In this document: positions 10,145-21,794 of the stretch, piece after piece
Layout: the number at the start of each line of letters is the position of its first letter
How positions within the stretch are numbered: the stretch's first letter is position 1
Assembly: GCA_019279435.1 (NCBI GenBank)
Contig: JAAALK010000082.1
Span: 25,887,034-25,951,033, forward strand
Origin: Zizania palustris
Taxonomy: Eukaryota > Streptophyta > Magnoliopsida > Poales > Poaceae
Direction of reading: 5' to 3'
Length of the DNA: 64,000 nt
Program-made: the position numbers and the translations under genes
The notes under the pieces: generated by a model
Databases searched by the model: none
What the model saw: the letters and a program-made list of their open reading frames with translations, nothing else
What the model was told of the DNA's origin: nothing

Positions 10145-13100
10145 TGTAACACCCCAAATTTTCAAGGAAATAAAAATATCATTTAATCTATTTTCCTGGA
10201 ATTATTTATTTTGGAAATACCTTTAATGCCCTCCTTAACCTTTTTGAACTAGAACCTAGATGAAATGGCCAAACCAGAGGCTAGAAAGTTTTGTATGAGT
10301 TCCCAAGACCAAAATATATTTTTGAGAATTTTTACAAATTTTATCACCCTTGGAAGTAGCCCAAATATTTTAAATCGATTTCTGTAATTATTTTTATTTA
10401 GAAAAGCATTTAAACAGTAACAGGCCCTCCCTCTCCCTTTCTCTCTCTCCCGACCGGCCCATCCCACTCCCTTCCCCAAGCCCGTACTAACACCCGGGCC
10501 CCACCCTTCAGAGACCCTCTCCTCTCCGCGCGCGCGCCCGACCGCCCGACCGCCCGACCCCACCCGTCAGTCGCCTCGCTCGCTCGCTCGCGCCCGCTGC
10601 CCGGTAGCCCCCACCTGTCGGACCCGTCTTCCCCGCGGGATCCGTCCCCAAATCCCCCCTCCCCCTCGCCGGCCGAAGACCTAATCCCGCCTCGGATCCG
10701 CCCCCACCGGCCCCCTCCCTTTAATCCGTCGCCGGCAATGAATTCCCCTCAACGCACCGACCGTTTCCCCCATTAAAACCAGCCCGATTGCATCCCGATT
10801 CGATGTATCTGCATGCAACCCGAAGCTCGCCGGCATTTAAACGCGTTAACCCTCGGCCACCGCCAATTGCGCCCCCTCTGCCCCCGCCGGTGACTCTATT
10901 TAAACCCCCTGGTACCCCGCATTCGACCCCACGCTCACACATTGCAAGATCGAACAAGAACGCCCCCTCTGCAACCTTTAACTCTCCATCGCCGCCCACA
11001 CTCCGGTCGCCACTCACCATCACTGGCGACCTCCTCCGCCCTAGGAGACCACACCTTCATGACCGCCAGGACCTCGCCAACCTCAGCCACCTCTCCGCCG
11101 CCGACGAACCCCGCTGGATCGCCGTCGCCGACAAGGAACCCGAACCACTCCATCGTCTACCCTCGTCGCCGGCCACGCTCCATCGACCTCTCGCCACTGC
11201 AACGGTACCCCCGTCTTCCCCTTAGCGCCCTCTTTCCGTTTCTAGGCTTAGATAGGGCCGCCGTCGCTCGCCGTGGCCTCTGGCCCACTCGCCATTGCCA
11301 GAGAAGACGACCGGCACGGGCTGAGTACCCGTGGCGTGTCGGATTCGTTCCAAACCGTGCGATCCTGATCCAACGGCGGAAGTTAGGTTGTCTCATGATT
11401 TAATCTGATGCGTTGGATCGTAGCGAAGTGGTACGGTGTGATCTCATGCGTCCATTAGTATTTAAAACCCACGATGGATCTGGGCCATCCATCACGCACC
11501 GGTTCAACGTTTTAATCTCAGACGTCCACGTTATTTTAACTCCCCCGCCTCGCCCGTGGCCGCCCGATCACGATCCAATGGTGGATCTCGATCCGGCGCA
11601 CGCGCACAGTGTGCGGGTTCACCGTGAGCCCAGCTCACCGTGGACCCGAGGCTGTTTTGGATTTAATTTAAATTCCAGAAATGGTTTTAAACTTCTAAAA
11701 TTCATATCTGGCGCATTTTAACTTCAAAAATTATCCTTTAAATTCCAAAAAATCTATAATTTTATTCTCTACATGTTAATGCAATAAAAACAGTACATTT
11801 ACTCTAGATATTTCATGCTTATTTAATAAAGTACACATATGCTCTTTAAAGAAAATTACAAATTTAATTATTTAAATTTCAGCCAAATTTATCTTTATTC
11901 TTTTCCTGTTGATAGAATGGAACCACTAAGTTCTCTCTGAACCACTTATTTTGAATTGGTTAGAAAACTTAAAATAAAATTATCCACACTCTTATCTCTT
12001 TTATAAAGGACAATATTTCATTATAATACATTTTAAATTATTCATAAAATGAATTTTAGAAACTTAACAACTTTATTTTCTTTAAATTGACCCAATCAAA
12101 ACCTATATGCTTGTTGCGTGGTTTTAGATTGTTTAATTGAATGTATATTTATTTTAATTATATTGAGAAGACTACGACGCCGCCGAGGAGCTGGAATATT
12201 TTCCCGAAGTTCCTCCCTCCTATTTCGCTGAACAAGGCAAGTCACCAAACCAATCTTTTGAGCATATTGAACCCATGTTTTCTTAAACTATCGCTAATAC
12301 ACATAGGATATACATGCATTAGTCAAATGAAACCCTTACAATATATTTATTAGGATCCCCCGACCTTGATGTGCAACCCAAGCCTTGCTATCTAGCCTAA
12401 ACTCCTTGTCACCATATGAGTAGTACTATTAGCTAGTGTCCAATGTATCGACATGATTGCTATAGGATTAAAAATGAGTCGTAGCAACTTGGTTCTACTA
12501 TATGATCCCCATTATCCTTGTCTTTGGAATTCTGTTGGTGATAGAGTTTTGGTTGTGAGTGTATGCATGGTGGGTTCCGGGTGCAAGCTAGGTCATTGGT
12601 CGGTAGCACCCGGGGCACTATAAGGACCGGTCTGAGGGATCCGTTGCAATACACTTCCGTACTAACCACAAGTATAATGGGTAAGTCCTAACTAAGGTAT
12701 GGAGTGTTCCAAACCAAGGCCACCACTTGGAGATCGGTCAAGCAGCACCTGCGGGTGGCTTGTACCGACGTGGCACAAAAGGGGGTGCGATGTTAGCCGG
12801 GATGCGGTCCGGCGTGCCGGCGAAACCTAGAGCGGGTGGTTATCGCTTGGAGCATTTCATGCTGAGGTTTTGGCACGAGTTCCCATGGTATGGGTCATCT
12901 CGTTATGCTTTGGTGTATGGGATGAGTCCGTGCCTTGTGGGTACAGTAGTACATCTCTGATCAGAGTCATAAATCTTTTCGAAAAGCCGAGCCCACGGTC
13001 AAGGGCGGGTTGCGTGACGTCCCACAGTTAGTTTACTTTTGGAATGGATGTGCATGATGGTTTGACATGTAAGGACTGTTGTGCGAGGAGGGAAAACGTA

Positions 13101-13538
13101 CTCCTGAGTTAGATGGTATTATTGATGTTCATGTTTATTATTCCGCATGATAAAATTTGACTACACTAAATGCAATAACTGAAAATGTACTTTTCCGCAC
13201 TTTTAGCCATTATCCTTCCTTTGTTATTATCTTGCATTATTACTTGCATTTGTGGTGGCTTGGTGAGTACTCTTTGTACTCATACCCGTTGGACACACCA
13301 TTCAGAGGATGCCTACTACAAGGATGGTCTTGAGTAGCGACCCAGTCAAGAAGAAGATCCTGAAGAGGGCGTTCGTCATGCTTTTAATTATTTATTTTAT
13401 GTTTACTCTTATGTAATAATTGTGGTCTGTGTACCATGGATGATTGCTCGTATGTACGTGTCGCATGATGAACCTCTTGTATTATAGTTTTCTTTGGAAA
13501 TTCAATAATGTTCCGATTTGTTAAATCGGGGCGCCACA
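10145..13538 (+). mobile_element. Solo LTR, Tekay-like family (3394 bp)
   Basis: Starts TGTAACACCCC and ends GGCGCCACA, flanked by the perfect 5-bp duplication CCTAA, with no internal domain. It is the plus-orientation counterpart of 5950-9329; by eye over the first few hundred bases the two are roughly 85% alike, so it is related but not part of the same insertion. A solo LTR forms by recombination between the two LTRs of a complete element. It splits the copia RT/RNase H reading region. Long GC-rich frames at 10788-11403 and 8120-8689 are not credible genes. Confidence 0.93.
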
Positions 13539-13543
13539 CCTAA
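13539..13543. repeat. Target-site duplication CCTAA, right copy
   Basis: Matches 10140-10144 exactly. Confidence 0.9.
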
Positions 13544-14240
13544 TGAGCTAGAGAAGATGAGTGTGATCCCGTATTCCTCTTTGATTGGGTCCATCATATA
13601 TGCCATACTTTGTACATGGCTAGATGTTTCTTATGCTCTAAGTGTTACGAGCAGATACCAATCAAACTCGGGTAAAAGTCACTAGACGGTAGTTAAAAGT
13701 ATCTTTACGTACTTGAGAAGAACTGAGGATATGTTCCTAGCAGTTTATGGAGGTGAGGAGGAGCTCGTTGTAAATGGTTACACCAATGCTAGTTTATAAT
13801 CCGACAAGGACAATTCATGATTGTAGTCTATATTTGTGTTCTGCCTCAATGGAGGCGCAGTAAGTTGGAAGAGTTCCAAGCAAGAAACGGTTGTAGATTC
13901 TATGATAGAGGTCAAGTACATTGCAACTTATGAAGCTGTGAAGGAGAAGGTTTGGATCAGAAAGTGTATTTCTGAGCTAGGTATTATCCCTAGTGTGTCT
14001 AGTCTAGTGGACCTCTATTGTGATAATATTAGTGCCATTGCACAAGTCAAGGAGCCTAGATCACATCAGAAGTCCAAGCACATACTTCGGTGCTATCACC
14101 TCATCCGTGAGATTATAGATAGAGGTGATGTGAATATATGAAACGTGCATATGGATTTGAACATTGCAGATTTGTTGTCGAAGCCTCTCTCACAGCCAAG
14201 CATGAGGAACACTTGAGCTCTATGAGTATTAGATACTTAT
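13544..14240 (+). pseudogene. pol: Ty1/copia RT end and RNase H fragment
   Basis: Continuation of the copia element after the solo LTR. Around 13560-13660 the frame recalls the SIMYA..CTWLDVSYALS..SRYQS block at the RT/RNase H junction. From 13836 the RNase H reads SWKSSKQETVVDSMIEVKYIA, WIRKCISELG, LYCDNISAIAQ, and ends near 14155-14230 with NIADLLSKPLSQPS and SIRYL, the usual C-terminus. Several stops and shifts break it. The acidic residue after DS-EVKY matches the family pattern. Confidence 0.85.
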
Positions 14241-16160
14241 GGGAGTGTGTCTGGTGTATGTGAGAGAAAGTGTCTTGTCTATGCTGATGTAGTTTTGATA
14301 ATTGGTTATCTTGTTCCTTGAAAATATGTCTTGTACATTGATCAGCAAGTATGTTACTTGTTTGTAAGACTATTTGTGTTATTATTTTGTTCTAAATGAT
14401 CCCTAATCTCATATCGTTATGTGGGACAATGATGATTTATATATTAGCACATATGTACAATTGATGATCATGTTTCACAAATCATGTACATAGAGATGTC
14501 AAGACAGTGATTTGAACTCATGTTAGTGAACATGGAGTTGGATAGACTCACTTTGAGATACTTCTTGAATTGTTATTCTAAATGTGCCATCAGTTGTTCT
14601 AATATGGTGTACCGGTAAAATCCTTAGACCTAAGATCATCATTGATTCCAGAATGGGTAGTGACACACATAGTGGCTTCCAAATGTTATTCCATAACTGG
14701 GTAGTTATAAAGGTTGCTTCCAAGTGTGTTGTGAAACATGTCGTGGGATGTGAGCGGTCAAGATGGAATTTACCCCTTCTAAATAATGGGAGAGACGTAT
14801 TTAGGCCACTCAAGGTAGTCAGATTGGAAAAGTGCATGGCCATGTCACTATGATTAAAGAGTTAATCATGATCGAATCCACTACTTGATCGAGTGATGTG
14901 TCGAGCTATCAACAAGGGTGGCACAAATCTCGCATTGAGCTTGACTAATGTTATGTGGTAAAGGGATTGGTGCAACAGTATATCAAGGTTGAGAACTATG
15001 ATTTTGATTTGTATGCTTTCGGGGGTCAATATGTGCTACTAGGTACCGCTATTAATCAGTGGTCCAGAAAGTGTTTCTGGGTAGCGACTGTTTGCATATG
15101 AACTTGATGAGGACATCACCGGATCAGATATAACCATGTTTATGCTTTACAATAAACAACCTGAGGTGCATGTATTCTATATTAGATTTACATTTTATAT
15201 ATTTGAGCTTAGGATGTTATACAATGAAATGGCTTTGTTTTCAATTATAGAAATTCTTACGTGGATCAAGTGACACGTTGAGAGCACATCAAGGGCATGG
15301 AACATCATGGAAGTTGATTGGGGACCAAGTCAAGGCCATACAAATATAATATATAAGTTTGGGACGTTATTTTTTGTGCCAAGTGAAATTAGAGATAAAG
15401 TTCTACACGTTTTGAACTCAGACTTGGACTGTAGGGAGAGCACCAAATTCAATCATGCATAATTTTACATGGGAGCTCTAATTTGGATGATCTTAGACTT
15501 TTTAGAAAGCTTGTTATGTCCTCTTTCCAAAGGATCCAGCAACACCTCGAGATTCCATGCAAGGAGATTGCAATCACTAAAATAATCCATGTGACTCATA
15601 TTCGGACTTCAGGGAGAGCACTATATTCAAACATGCATAACTTTTACATGGAATCTTCGATTTGGATGATCTTAGAAGTTTTGGAAAGGTGAGGATGTCT
15701 ACATGAAAGATAATATATTTATTTCTTCTAAAAATCCAATCCATGGCATAAGAATCTAAGTTACCTTTTTCTAGTCAATCTTTTTAGGAAATAATTAGTA
15801 CTTTCCATATATAATAATTTTCCAAACTTTGGGAACGTCCCTAGGGCTATAAATACCCCTGGAGATTTCAGTTGTAATTTGGGTTTTGATTAGAGTAAAG
15901 TTTAGCCAATGCTACTTTTTCCATGTAAACTCGTGATCAGTTAGATCACCGGTTTCACGTTTCATAACCCCAATTTTTCATTTGTGGCCTTTCACATCCA
16001 GAAATACTTGTTGCTTATTTATCTTGTTCTTGCTCGTTCTTTGATTGCTTGTAGGAACAAGGTTGATCACCAGCAATATCAACAACCCTTGGATTTGGTG
16101 TATCAATTGCTAAGATGCAACACAAATGTATCGAATGATTGGGCCACCCTTGCCTCATCA
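14241..16160 (+). repeat. Probable LTR-rich segment after the copia 3' end
   Basis: No coding region is visible. A start near 14247 (TGTCTGGTG) after the RNase H end and an end at ...CCTCATCA (16160) would give an LTR of about 1.9 kb, but neither end is confirmed by a duplication. A TATA box (15848-15855) lies about 310 bp before the end, as in a functional U3/R boundary. Two diverged copies of a roughly 180-bp segment (about 15415-15515 and 15595-15690, sharing GGGAGAGCAC and TTTGGATGATCTTAGA) lie inside. It may contain pieces of more than one element. Confidence 0.5.
15848..15855 (+). promoter_or_regulatory. TATA box in LTR-like segment
   Basis: TATAAATA followed by CCCC, in a context typical of plant LTR promoters. 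Confidence 0.55.
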
Positions 16161-16162
16161 AG

Positions 16163-16174
16163 TGATAACAGAGC
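16163..16174 (+). other. Primer-binding-like site TGATAACAGAGC
   Basis: Two bases after ...CCTCATCA stands TGATAACAGAGC, which differs from the initiator-Met PBS TGGTATCAGAGC at two positions. It suggests that the LTR ending at 16160 is, or once served as, a 5' LTR. Confidence 0.55.
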
Positions 16175-16794
16175 TACAGTTAATCGATGAGAGGTTTTGA
16201 GTTATCATTTTTTCCTATAGTCTAGAAAAAGCCACACAAAAAAATGTTTACCCGAGAACCAAGCTTCTTTGAGCCTTTTACTAGTTCTGCTTTGTAATTT
16301 TATGTCCTTTAAAAAAAGAGATAAAAAAGAGGAAAAAAGGCAGAAGGGTGCTCAAAAAGAAAAAAATGCTGCACAAAAAAAGAGTGTAGAAAGAAAACTT
16401 GTGCGAAAAGAGTACGATAGCTAGTTCTACTTTTGTCGGTTTGGTGGTATCGTTTCTACCTAGGATCACGTCTCTAGTACGTTCTAGCCTAGGACCAACA
16501 CAATACCAATGTTGAACAATTACTCAATTTATTTATGCTAATGTGGTTCTACTTTTTCTTGCTGCATATTTCAGCCTACCTAAAGCTCCACAGATCTGAC
16601 TATAGCTTGTACAACCAAGTATTTTCCATGTCAAGATCAACAACCCTTGGAGTTGGTTATCAATCGCTAAGACGTAGCACAAATGTCTCAAATGGTTGGA
16701 GTTAGGTCGTCAACGTCATATCCTTCTAATTGAAATTATCTTCTTCTCACCGAAAGATTAGACCACCCAACTACTCATCAGAACTGGCTCTTGT
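16175..16794 (+). other. Degenerate internal fragment with duplicated segment
   Basis: No gene. It contains an A/G-rich low-complexity run at about 16306-16405. The block 16625-16695 repeats 16065-16140 in diverged form (shared ATCAACAACCCTTGG and GCACAAATGT), about 575 bp apart. Probably noncoding sequence next to a PBS, rearranged. Confidence 0.4.
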
Positions 16795-16807
16795 TCAAGT
16801 GGGAGAC
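16795..16807 (+). other. Polypurine tract of a copia element
   Basis: TCAAGTGGGAGAC directly before an LTR starting TGATGGAAATATGC. This is the usual tract/LTR junction of a widespread grass copia group, so the LTR to its right is a 3' LTR whose internal region has been lost. Confidence 0.7.
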
Positions 16808-17590
16808 TGATGGAAATATGCACAAGAAAATTCAGGGGGAACCGGAAGTTCTGACCATAGACCAAAAGTTCTATGTTTTAGAGCTTCTGAAACTTCTAGT
16901 TAGACTAAAAGTTCTAGGCTAGCCCCAGTTTCGTTTCTAGAGGAAACGAAAGTTCCACGCTTTCTTGAAAATGAAACCTAGATGAACCAGACATCCTGGT
17001 TAGGATCAAAAGTTCTAGGTCAAAATAAATTCGATAAAAAATGTTATTTTCAGAAGTTTTGGTTAGGATTGGATGTTTCGGGTGAGTCGAATAGATTAGA
17101 TATGTTGGGTATTAATACTGATTAAAGGCCCATGAGAGGGCACTATATAAAGAGAGGAGGGGCTAGGACATGGTATTGGTGTCATTGCCATTGCTCCACT
17201 CTAACCCTAGCCATCCTATCTATCCTAACTCCATTGATTGTGGTTGTTTGTCCTCTAATCTCTCGCAAGTGGTGCTAGCACTCTCCTACAAGGTGATCTT
17301 GTATCTAGATATGTGGATATCGTGGAGGCATTTCTCCAATAGCAGTGCTAATATTCTCCTGAGGAAATCACTGGAGAACTATGTTGAGCAAAGTTGATTA
17401 GGAACACGCTTCATCAACTCTACTCCCACTGCCAGAGCTCATCTCATGGCCTGAGGTAACAATCCATGATACAATTGCATGCATAACGGGTAAATTTTTG
17501 AACTATGACATAGTATGGCACTTTTCACATGGTGATCTCTATCTCCATGGCTTCCATGAACTTGTATCAGTCTGTTATCAGAAATATCAC
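16808..17590 (+). repeat. Copia LTR, plus orientation
   Basis: Starts TGATGGAAATATGC after the polypurine tract, contains a TATA box (17144-17151, TATATAAA), and is full of short GAAGTTC/GAACTTC-type repeats. The right end is not exact; the sequence TCTGTTATCA near 17570-17582 is a candidate. It is homologous, inverted, to 17760-18651. Confidence 0.65.
17144..17151 (+). promoter_or_regulatory. TATA box of copia LTR
   Basis: CACTATATAAAGAG, 336 bp into the LTR. Confidence 0.55.
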
Positions 17591-17759
17591 TATACTAATT
17601 ACATGAGCAGAAGCATCACATGTCGATGCGCAAATCATACAACATTTGAATAGCCTTGGGCTGCAATTAATCATGAAACATGGGCCATGAAAATTACATG
17701 CATCTCATACATCGCGAGGCCATACTTTTCACAACATTCTTTGCAAAAACAAGTTAGGC

Positions 17760-18651
17760 GAAGAATCTATTCGTGATTGAACTTGACTGGGAACTTCCGG
17801 CCAATAGGCCTGGAACTTCCGTTCAAAGGGCCTGGAATTTCTGGCTCAGGGCCAGAACTTCCAAAATCAACCTTTTGTATCAAATTTATTTTATGGCCTA
17901 GAACTTCCGAGACATACTCAGAACTTCCAAAAATAACCTTCTATATGAGAATTTATTTCTGCCTAGAACTTCTGGTCTAACTAGAACTTCCAAAAATAAC
18001 ATTATGTACAAACAATTATTTCAGCCAGGAACTTCCGGTCCAACCGGAACTTCCAGAATACCCAATGCAAAAAACAATAGTTCTAATCTATTTCCATCCA
18101 ATATCACCTATATGTGATCGATCCAAATCGAACACTACACATGTAGACTCTAATACTAGTTTTAGGTTACTGGGAGGCTACACTAGCACTAATTTCAAAA
18201 ATTTACCCCGTTAGCACAAGAACCATACGTGCATTTAGATCATGGATCGTTACCTTCTAACACAAGTAAGATGTACTAGTGTGGCGGAATAAGAGGTTGG
18301 GGAAGCATGTCATCGCTTGATTCCTTTTAGCTCAATCCATTCGTTGGTGATCTAGTGATGGAGACGATGTGATCCAGTGATCTCCACGGGAAGAAGATGA
18401 GCACCACTCATGAGATCCAGGAGATCGGACACAACAATTGTGATCAAGGAGATAGGAGAGGTGGCGGCTTGGGTTTGGAACTAGGAGCAACATTAGCTAT
18501 TCACTTTTTAGGTAGGCTCGGAACTTCCGGTTCTTCTTCTAGAAATCGAAATTGAGTTTGGCCGAGAACTTTCAATCTAACCATATCTTCTAGATGCTCC
18601 ATAACCCGGAACTTCTAATTCTGTAGAATTCTCTTGGGCATATTTCCATCA
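17760..18651 (-). repeat. Copia LTR, minus orientation, facing the previous one
   Basis: Its start on the minus strand (18651) reads TGATGGAAATATGCCC, the inverted match of 16808. Shared blocks with the plus copy include GGTAACRATCCATGAT and GGGTAAATTTTTGAA. The stretch 17780-18050 holds about ten GAACTTCC-type motifs. No polypurine tract stands next to its start, so it may be a solo or truncated LTR. Confidence 0.6.
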
Positions 18652-20300
18652 AAAGAAAGAAATAGGAAAGAGGAAAGAAGGAAAGGTAGAAAAAAGAGAA
18701 AAAATAAAGGAAAAGAAGAAAAAAGTTTTTTTTAATATATGGTTTTATTTTCCTTAATATATGGTTTTATTATTTTATGCACTTGCAGTTTAAATTTGAC
18801 TTGTTTTAATTTAAATCCTAAAAACATAATTAATTAACAAAAAATAGCTAACTGACTTAGAAAAGTGCCAATTTTTTCACACAATAATATGTGCTGTATT
18901 TTTATTGTATAAAATGTTTCATGTTCAAATGAGGATTAAACCGAAGATTTGCTTTCAAACCCAACCCATTTGTTCTCTAAATCCTTATTCGTCCTCGGAG
19001 AATCTCTAGCTTTCTTAACATCCTATATGATAACTTTCTCGAAATAATTTTAAAAATTTATCATAGAATCTACAAATCATATAATAAACTATGATAGGTA
19101 AATTAAAAAATTATTAAGCTCTACATTGCCAATTGAGTGTTGCAACTTAGATTTTTTAAAATTTCTTTCCATTTAGTTGATACGGCCTACAAATGGACTC
19201 AAAAATATGAATATGATTTTTCTACAATTTTTTTCATTATTTCATGCACTTGCAATTCAAATTTAACATATTTCAATAAAAAACCTACAAACACACTTAA
19301 TGAATTAAAAATAGTAATCGATCCATAAAAATATCAATTTTTACATTAGATAAACTATGTTGCATTTTGATTATAGAAAAGATTTCAAGTTCAAACAAAT
19401 ATTTAACCATTTATTTATTTTTAAACCATAACACATTCCTTCTTTAAATCCTAATTAATCATCGGAGAATCTCTCTGCTTTATTAATATGGTATGTGATA
19501 ATTTTCTCAAAAATATTTTTAAATTGTTTTTGACATCTATGTGTCATATGATAGCATCATGGCTAGTCTCGTATTTTTCAAACTTCATTTAATTTTTTAT
19601 ATTAAAAAACTATTAAGATCCATGTTGCCATTCGAGCGTCGTAACTTGTTTTTTCAAAATTTCTTTAAATTTAGTGCATAAGAACTAAAAATATACTCTG
19701 AAACGTAAATATGATTTTTCCAAAAATTTAGGTTCATTATTTCAAGCACTTCTAGTTCAAATTTCACCTACTTCAATTTAAATCCTAGAAACACGCTTAA
19801 TGAGTTAAAAATAATACACAAACCTAGAAAAATGGAAAAAAATATATGGAATAAGATATACTATATTTTGGGTATAAAAAAATTTTGAATCTCAAACCAA
19901 GTTGAAAATATCACATAGACTCAAAACATTTTTTCATATAAAATTATGAATCTTTTGGGTTTGAAAAAACACTCGACAAACCTGAAAATATTTTTTGCTC
20001 GGCCACATATGCCATCGCAACGTCCAATAGTACCAAATTTGTTTTTTGCTGAATGTCAAACTTCCCCGAGTAGATTTTTTGTTATTTGCCTAGTGTTTTT
20101 TATTCGCCGAGTGTATTTTGCCGGTACTCGGCGAACAACCTTCTTTGTCAAGTACTCAAAAAATATACTTGGGAAGGGGGCACTCAATAAAGAGTTATTT
20201 TCCCGGAAGAGAATGATATATTTTCTTTAGGATTTTTAAAAAATGTGATGTTTTAAAAGATTTTGGAATTCAAAAAAATCTAAATGTGGAAAATGTTTAT
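18652..20300. mobile_element. CACTA-like remnant with ~470-500-bp AT-rich repeats
   Basis: Two and a part copies of an AT-rich unit are seen; landmarks CACTTGCAGTTTAAATTTGA (about 18780), CACTTGCAATTCAAATTTAA (about 19246) and CACTTCTAGTTCAAATTTCA (about 19747) give spacings near 470-500 bp. The same unit recurs inside the CACTA element at 26880-28480 (TCGGAGAATCT/CCGGAGAATCT, AATGAATTAAAAATAGTAA-type blocks). At 20060-20150 short GCCGAGTG / ACTCGGCGAA repeats resemble subterminal repeats of grass CACTA transposons. No terminal inverted repeat or transposase is visible. Confidence 0.5.
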
Positions 20301-20744
20301 TATCTAATAGACACTTTTTCCAATAAATATTTGTAATTGTATTATATCCGCTCTATATCTAGTCTGTATTTGTATCCAATAATATTTATTTCCATATCTA
20401 TATGGAGTATCTGAATCCAAATCCAAATCAAAAATATATGAAGATGATGTGATATTATTAATATCCATCCATATCACGTTTGTTTTCATACGTAAGAAAC
20501 AAAAGGGTTGCCAACAACCATATTCACCGAGTTTACATGCAGGTTTAACATCTGTTTTGTAGACGCTACAACTGCGGGAGGTGTTATCTCGGGATTATTC
20601 CTGCCGCTTAATTAGCCATCTGCTGACTGCATCTCAAGATTTCCGTCCGTTAAGTTAGGTCCGTTCTTGCCTTGCATTACATGACCAGAGCCTATGTTAT
20701 ATATATGTATATAGATAATACATACACATACATCTCTCGTAACA
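20301..20744. other. Unassigned AT-rich sequence
   Basis: Nothing recognisable. It contains repeated ATATCC/AATCC words (about 20340-20480) and no reading frame worth reporting. It may be the flank of the SIRE-like element that starts at 20745; the five bases before that point (TAACA) would then be its target duplication. Confidence 0.4.
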
Positions 20745-20954
20745 TGTTGGACCGAAACAGGCAACTAGAAGGGGGTGAATGTGAGCTTTTAAAATTTTGT
20801 TTTGTTGGACAGGCTTTGAACACATCCTTCAAAGTGTCTAAATCAGAGGTATCGAACACACTCTGAACACATGCTTTGAATGGGGTACAAGTTCGAAGGT
20901 CTGAACACTTCACACACAAGGTGCCTTCGAGCAGGCTTCGCACTACTGTACTTC
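20745..20954 (-). repeat. 3' LTR of SIRE-like element, outer part
   Basis: Begins TGTTGGACCG and contains GGCAACTAGAAGGGGGTGAA, the reverse complement of the CCCTCTAGTTGCC-type LTR end seen in the other SIRE-like element at 38745-38760. The CACTA terminus CACTACTACAAA interrupts it at 20955. Confidence 0.75.
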
Positions 20955-20982
20955 CACTACTACAAACCGTCACTATAGTGGT
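20955..20982 (+). repeat. CACTA left terminal inverted repeat
   Basis: CACTACTACAAACC followed by GTCACTATAGTGGT, a canonical CACTA-type end. No right-hand partner was found in the window. Confidence 0.8.
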
Positions 20983-21046
20983 ATTGGGCAAAACCACTGT
21001 AGTCGTGGGCCATTAGATGTCCACCACTACAGTTGCTGGTGCTGAC

Positions 21047-21156
21047 GGCAGCACCAGCGCCCGCCACTACTATTGGTAAAGTAGTGGCGGTCGGTGCTGA
21101 CGTCATTCCAGACCGCCACTATTTTACCAATAGTAGTGGCGGGCGCTGGTGCTGCC
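21047..21156 (+). repeat. 46-bp-arm inverted repeat with TGACGTCA loop
   Basis: Left arm 21047-21092 and right arm 21111-21156 are reverse complements over 46 positions with one difference (21081), which would be a G-U pair in RNA. The 18-base loop (21093-21110) contains TGACGTCA. It lies within the CACTA subterminal region, about 70 bp before the TATA box at 21226-21233. Confidence 0.9.
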
Positions 21157-21225
21157 CGCCGCTGCTAAGCTGTCCGCCACTAAAGTATTGATGACATCAT
21201 TTGCGACCGCCACTACTATTCTAGC

Positions 21226-21233
21226 TATAAATG
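21226..21233 (+). promoter_or_regulatory. TATA box upstream of CACTA transposase
   Basis: CTATAAATGCG at the end of the subterminal repeats, about 560 bp before the transposase ATG. It probably marks the promoter, with a 5' untranslated region that may include an intron. Confidence 0.55.
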
Positions 21234-21794
21234 CGTAGCTTCTTTCTCCCCGAGCTCTACCGGAGTTCGCATTTAATTTTGTCCGTACAATGGCGACAAA
21301 AATCTAGATAAAGAGGGGGAGGCTTTGTTTTCGTTTCTTTTGAAGGATTTCATTCTAGGAGGTAAATCCATGTCGAATCTCACATTTATTTTGTATTTAA
21401 TCATGTATACAATGAGTTATTAGCGTTTTACTAAATTAGGGTTTGTCAATAGAAATTTTCAAATAATCTTCCATTTACAATGTTTTCTTCTCCCAAATGA
21501 ACAAATATGACCCTCCTCACAATTATTCATCACTTGTATATTGATTTACGTCATTTTAATCTCTTTTTTAATTTGATTTATGATTATAGATCTAGAGTTA
21601 TGTTGTTTGGAGAGAGAAACCAATATAGTTAATTTATTTAATAATTTTTTACTGCTTAATACATAGTTTGAATTAAAGCATTTTTAATTAATGTTGTTAC
21701 GAGCGATAATAAATCAATATATTTTCAATTTGTAAATTACTAAAATTAACAATAATGAATTTATTAATATTTTTTCAAATAATATATGTTTTAG

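Noticed and set aside
17780..18060. GAACTTCC words as heat-shock elements
   Set aside because: Heat-shock elements need GAA and TTC two bases apart in arrays of 5-bp units; here the spacing is one base.
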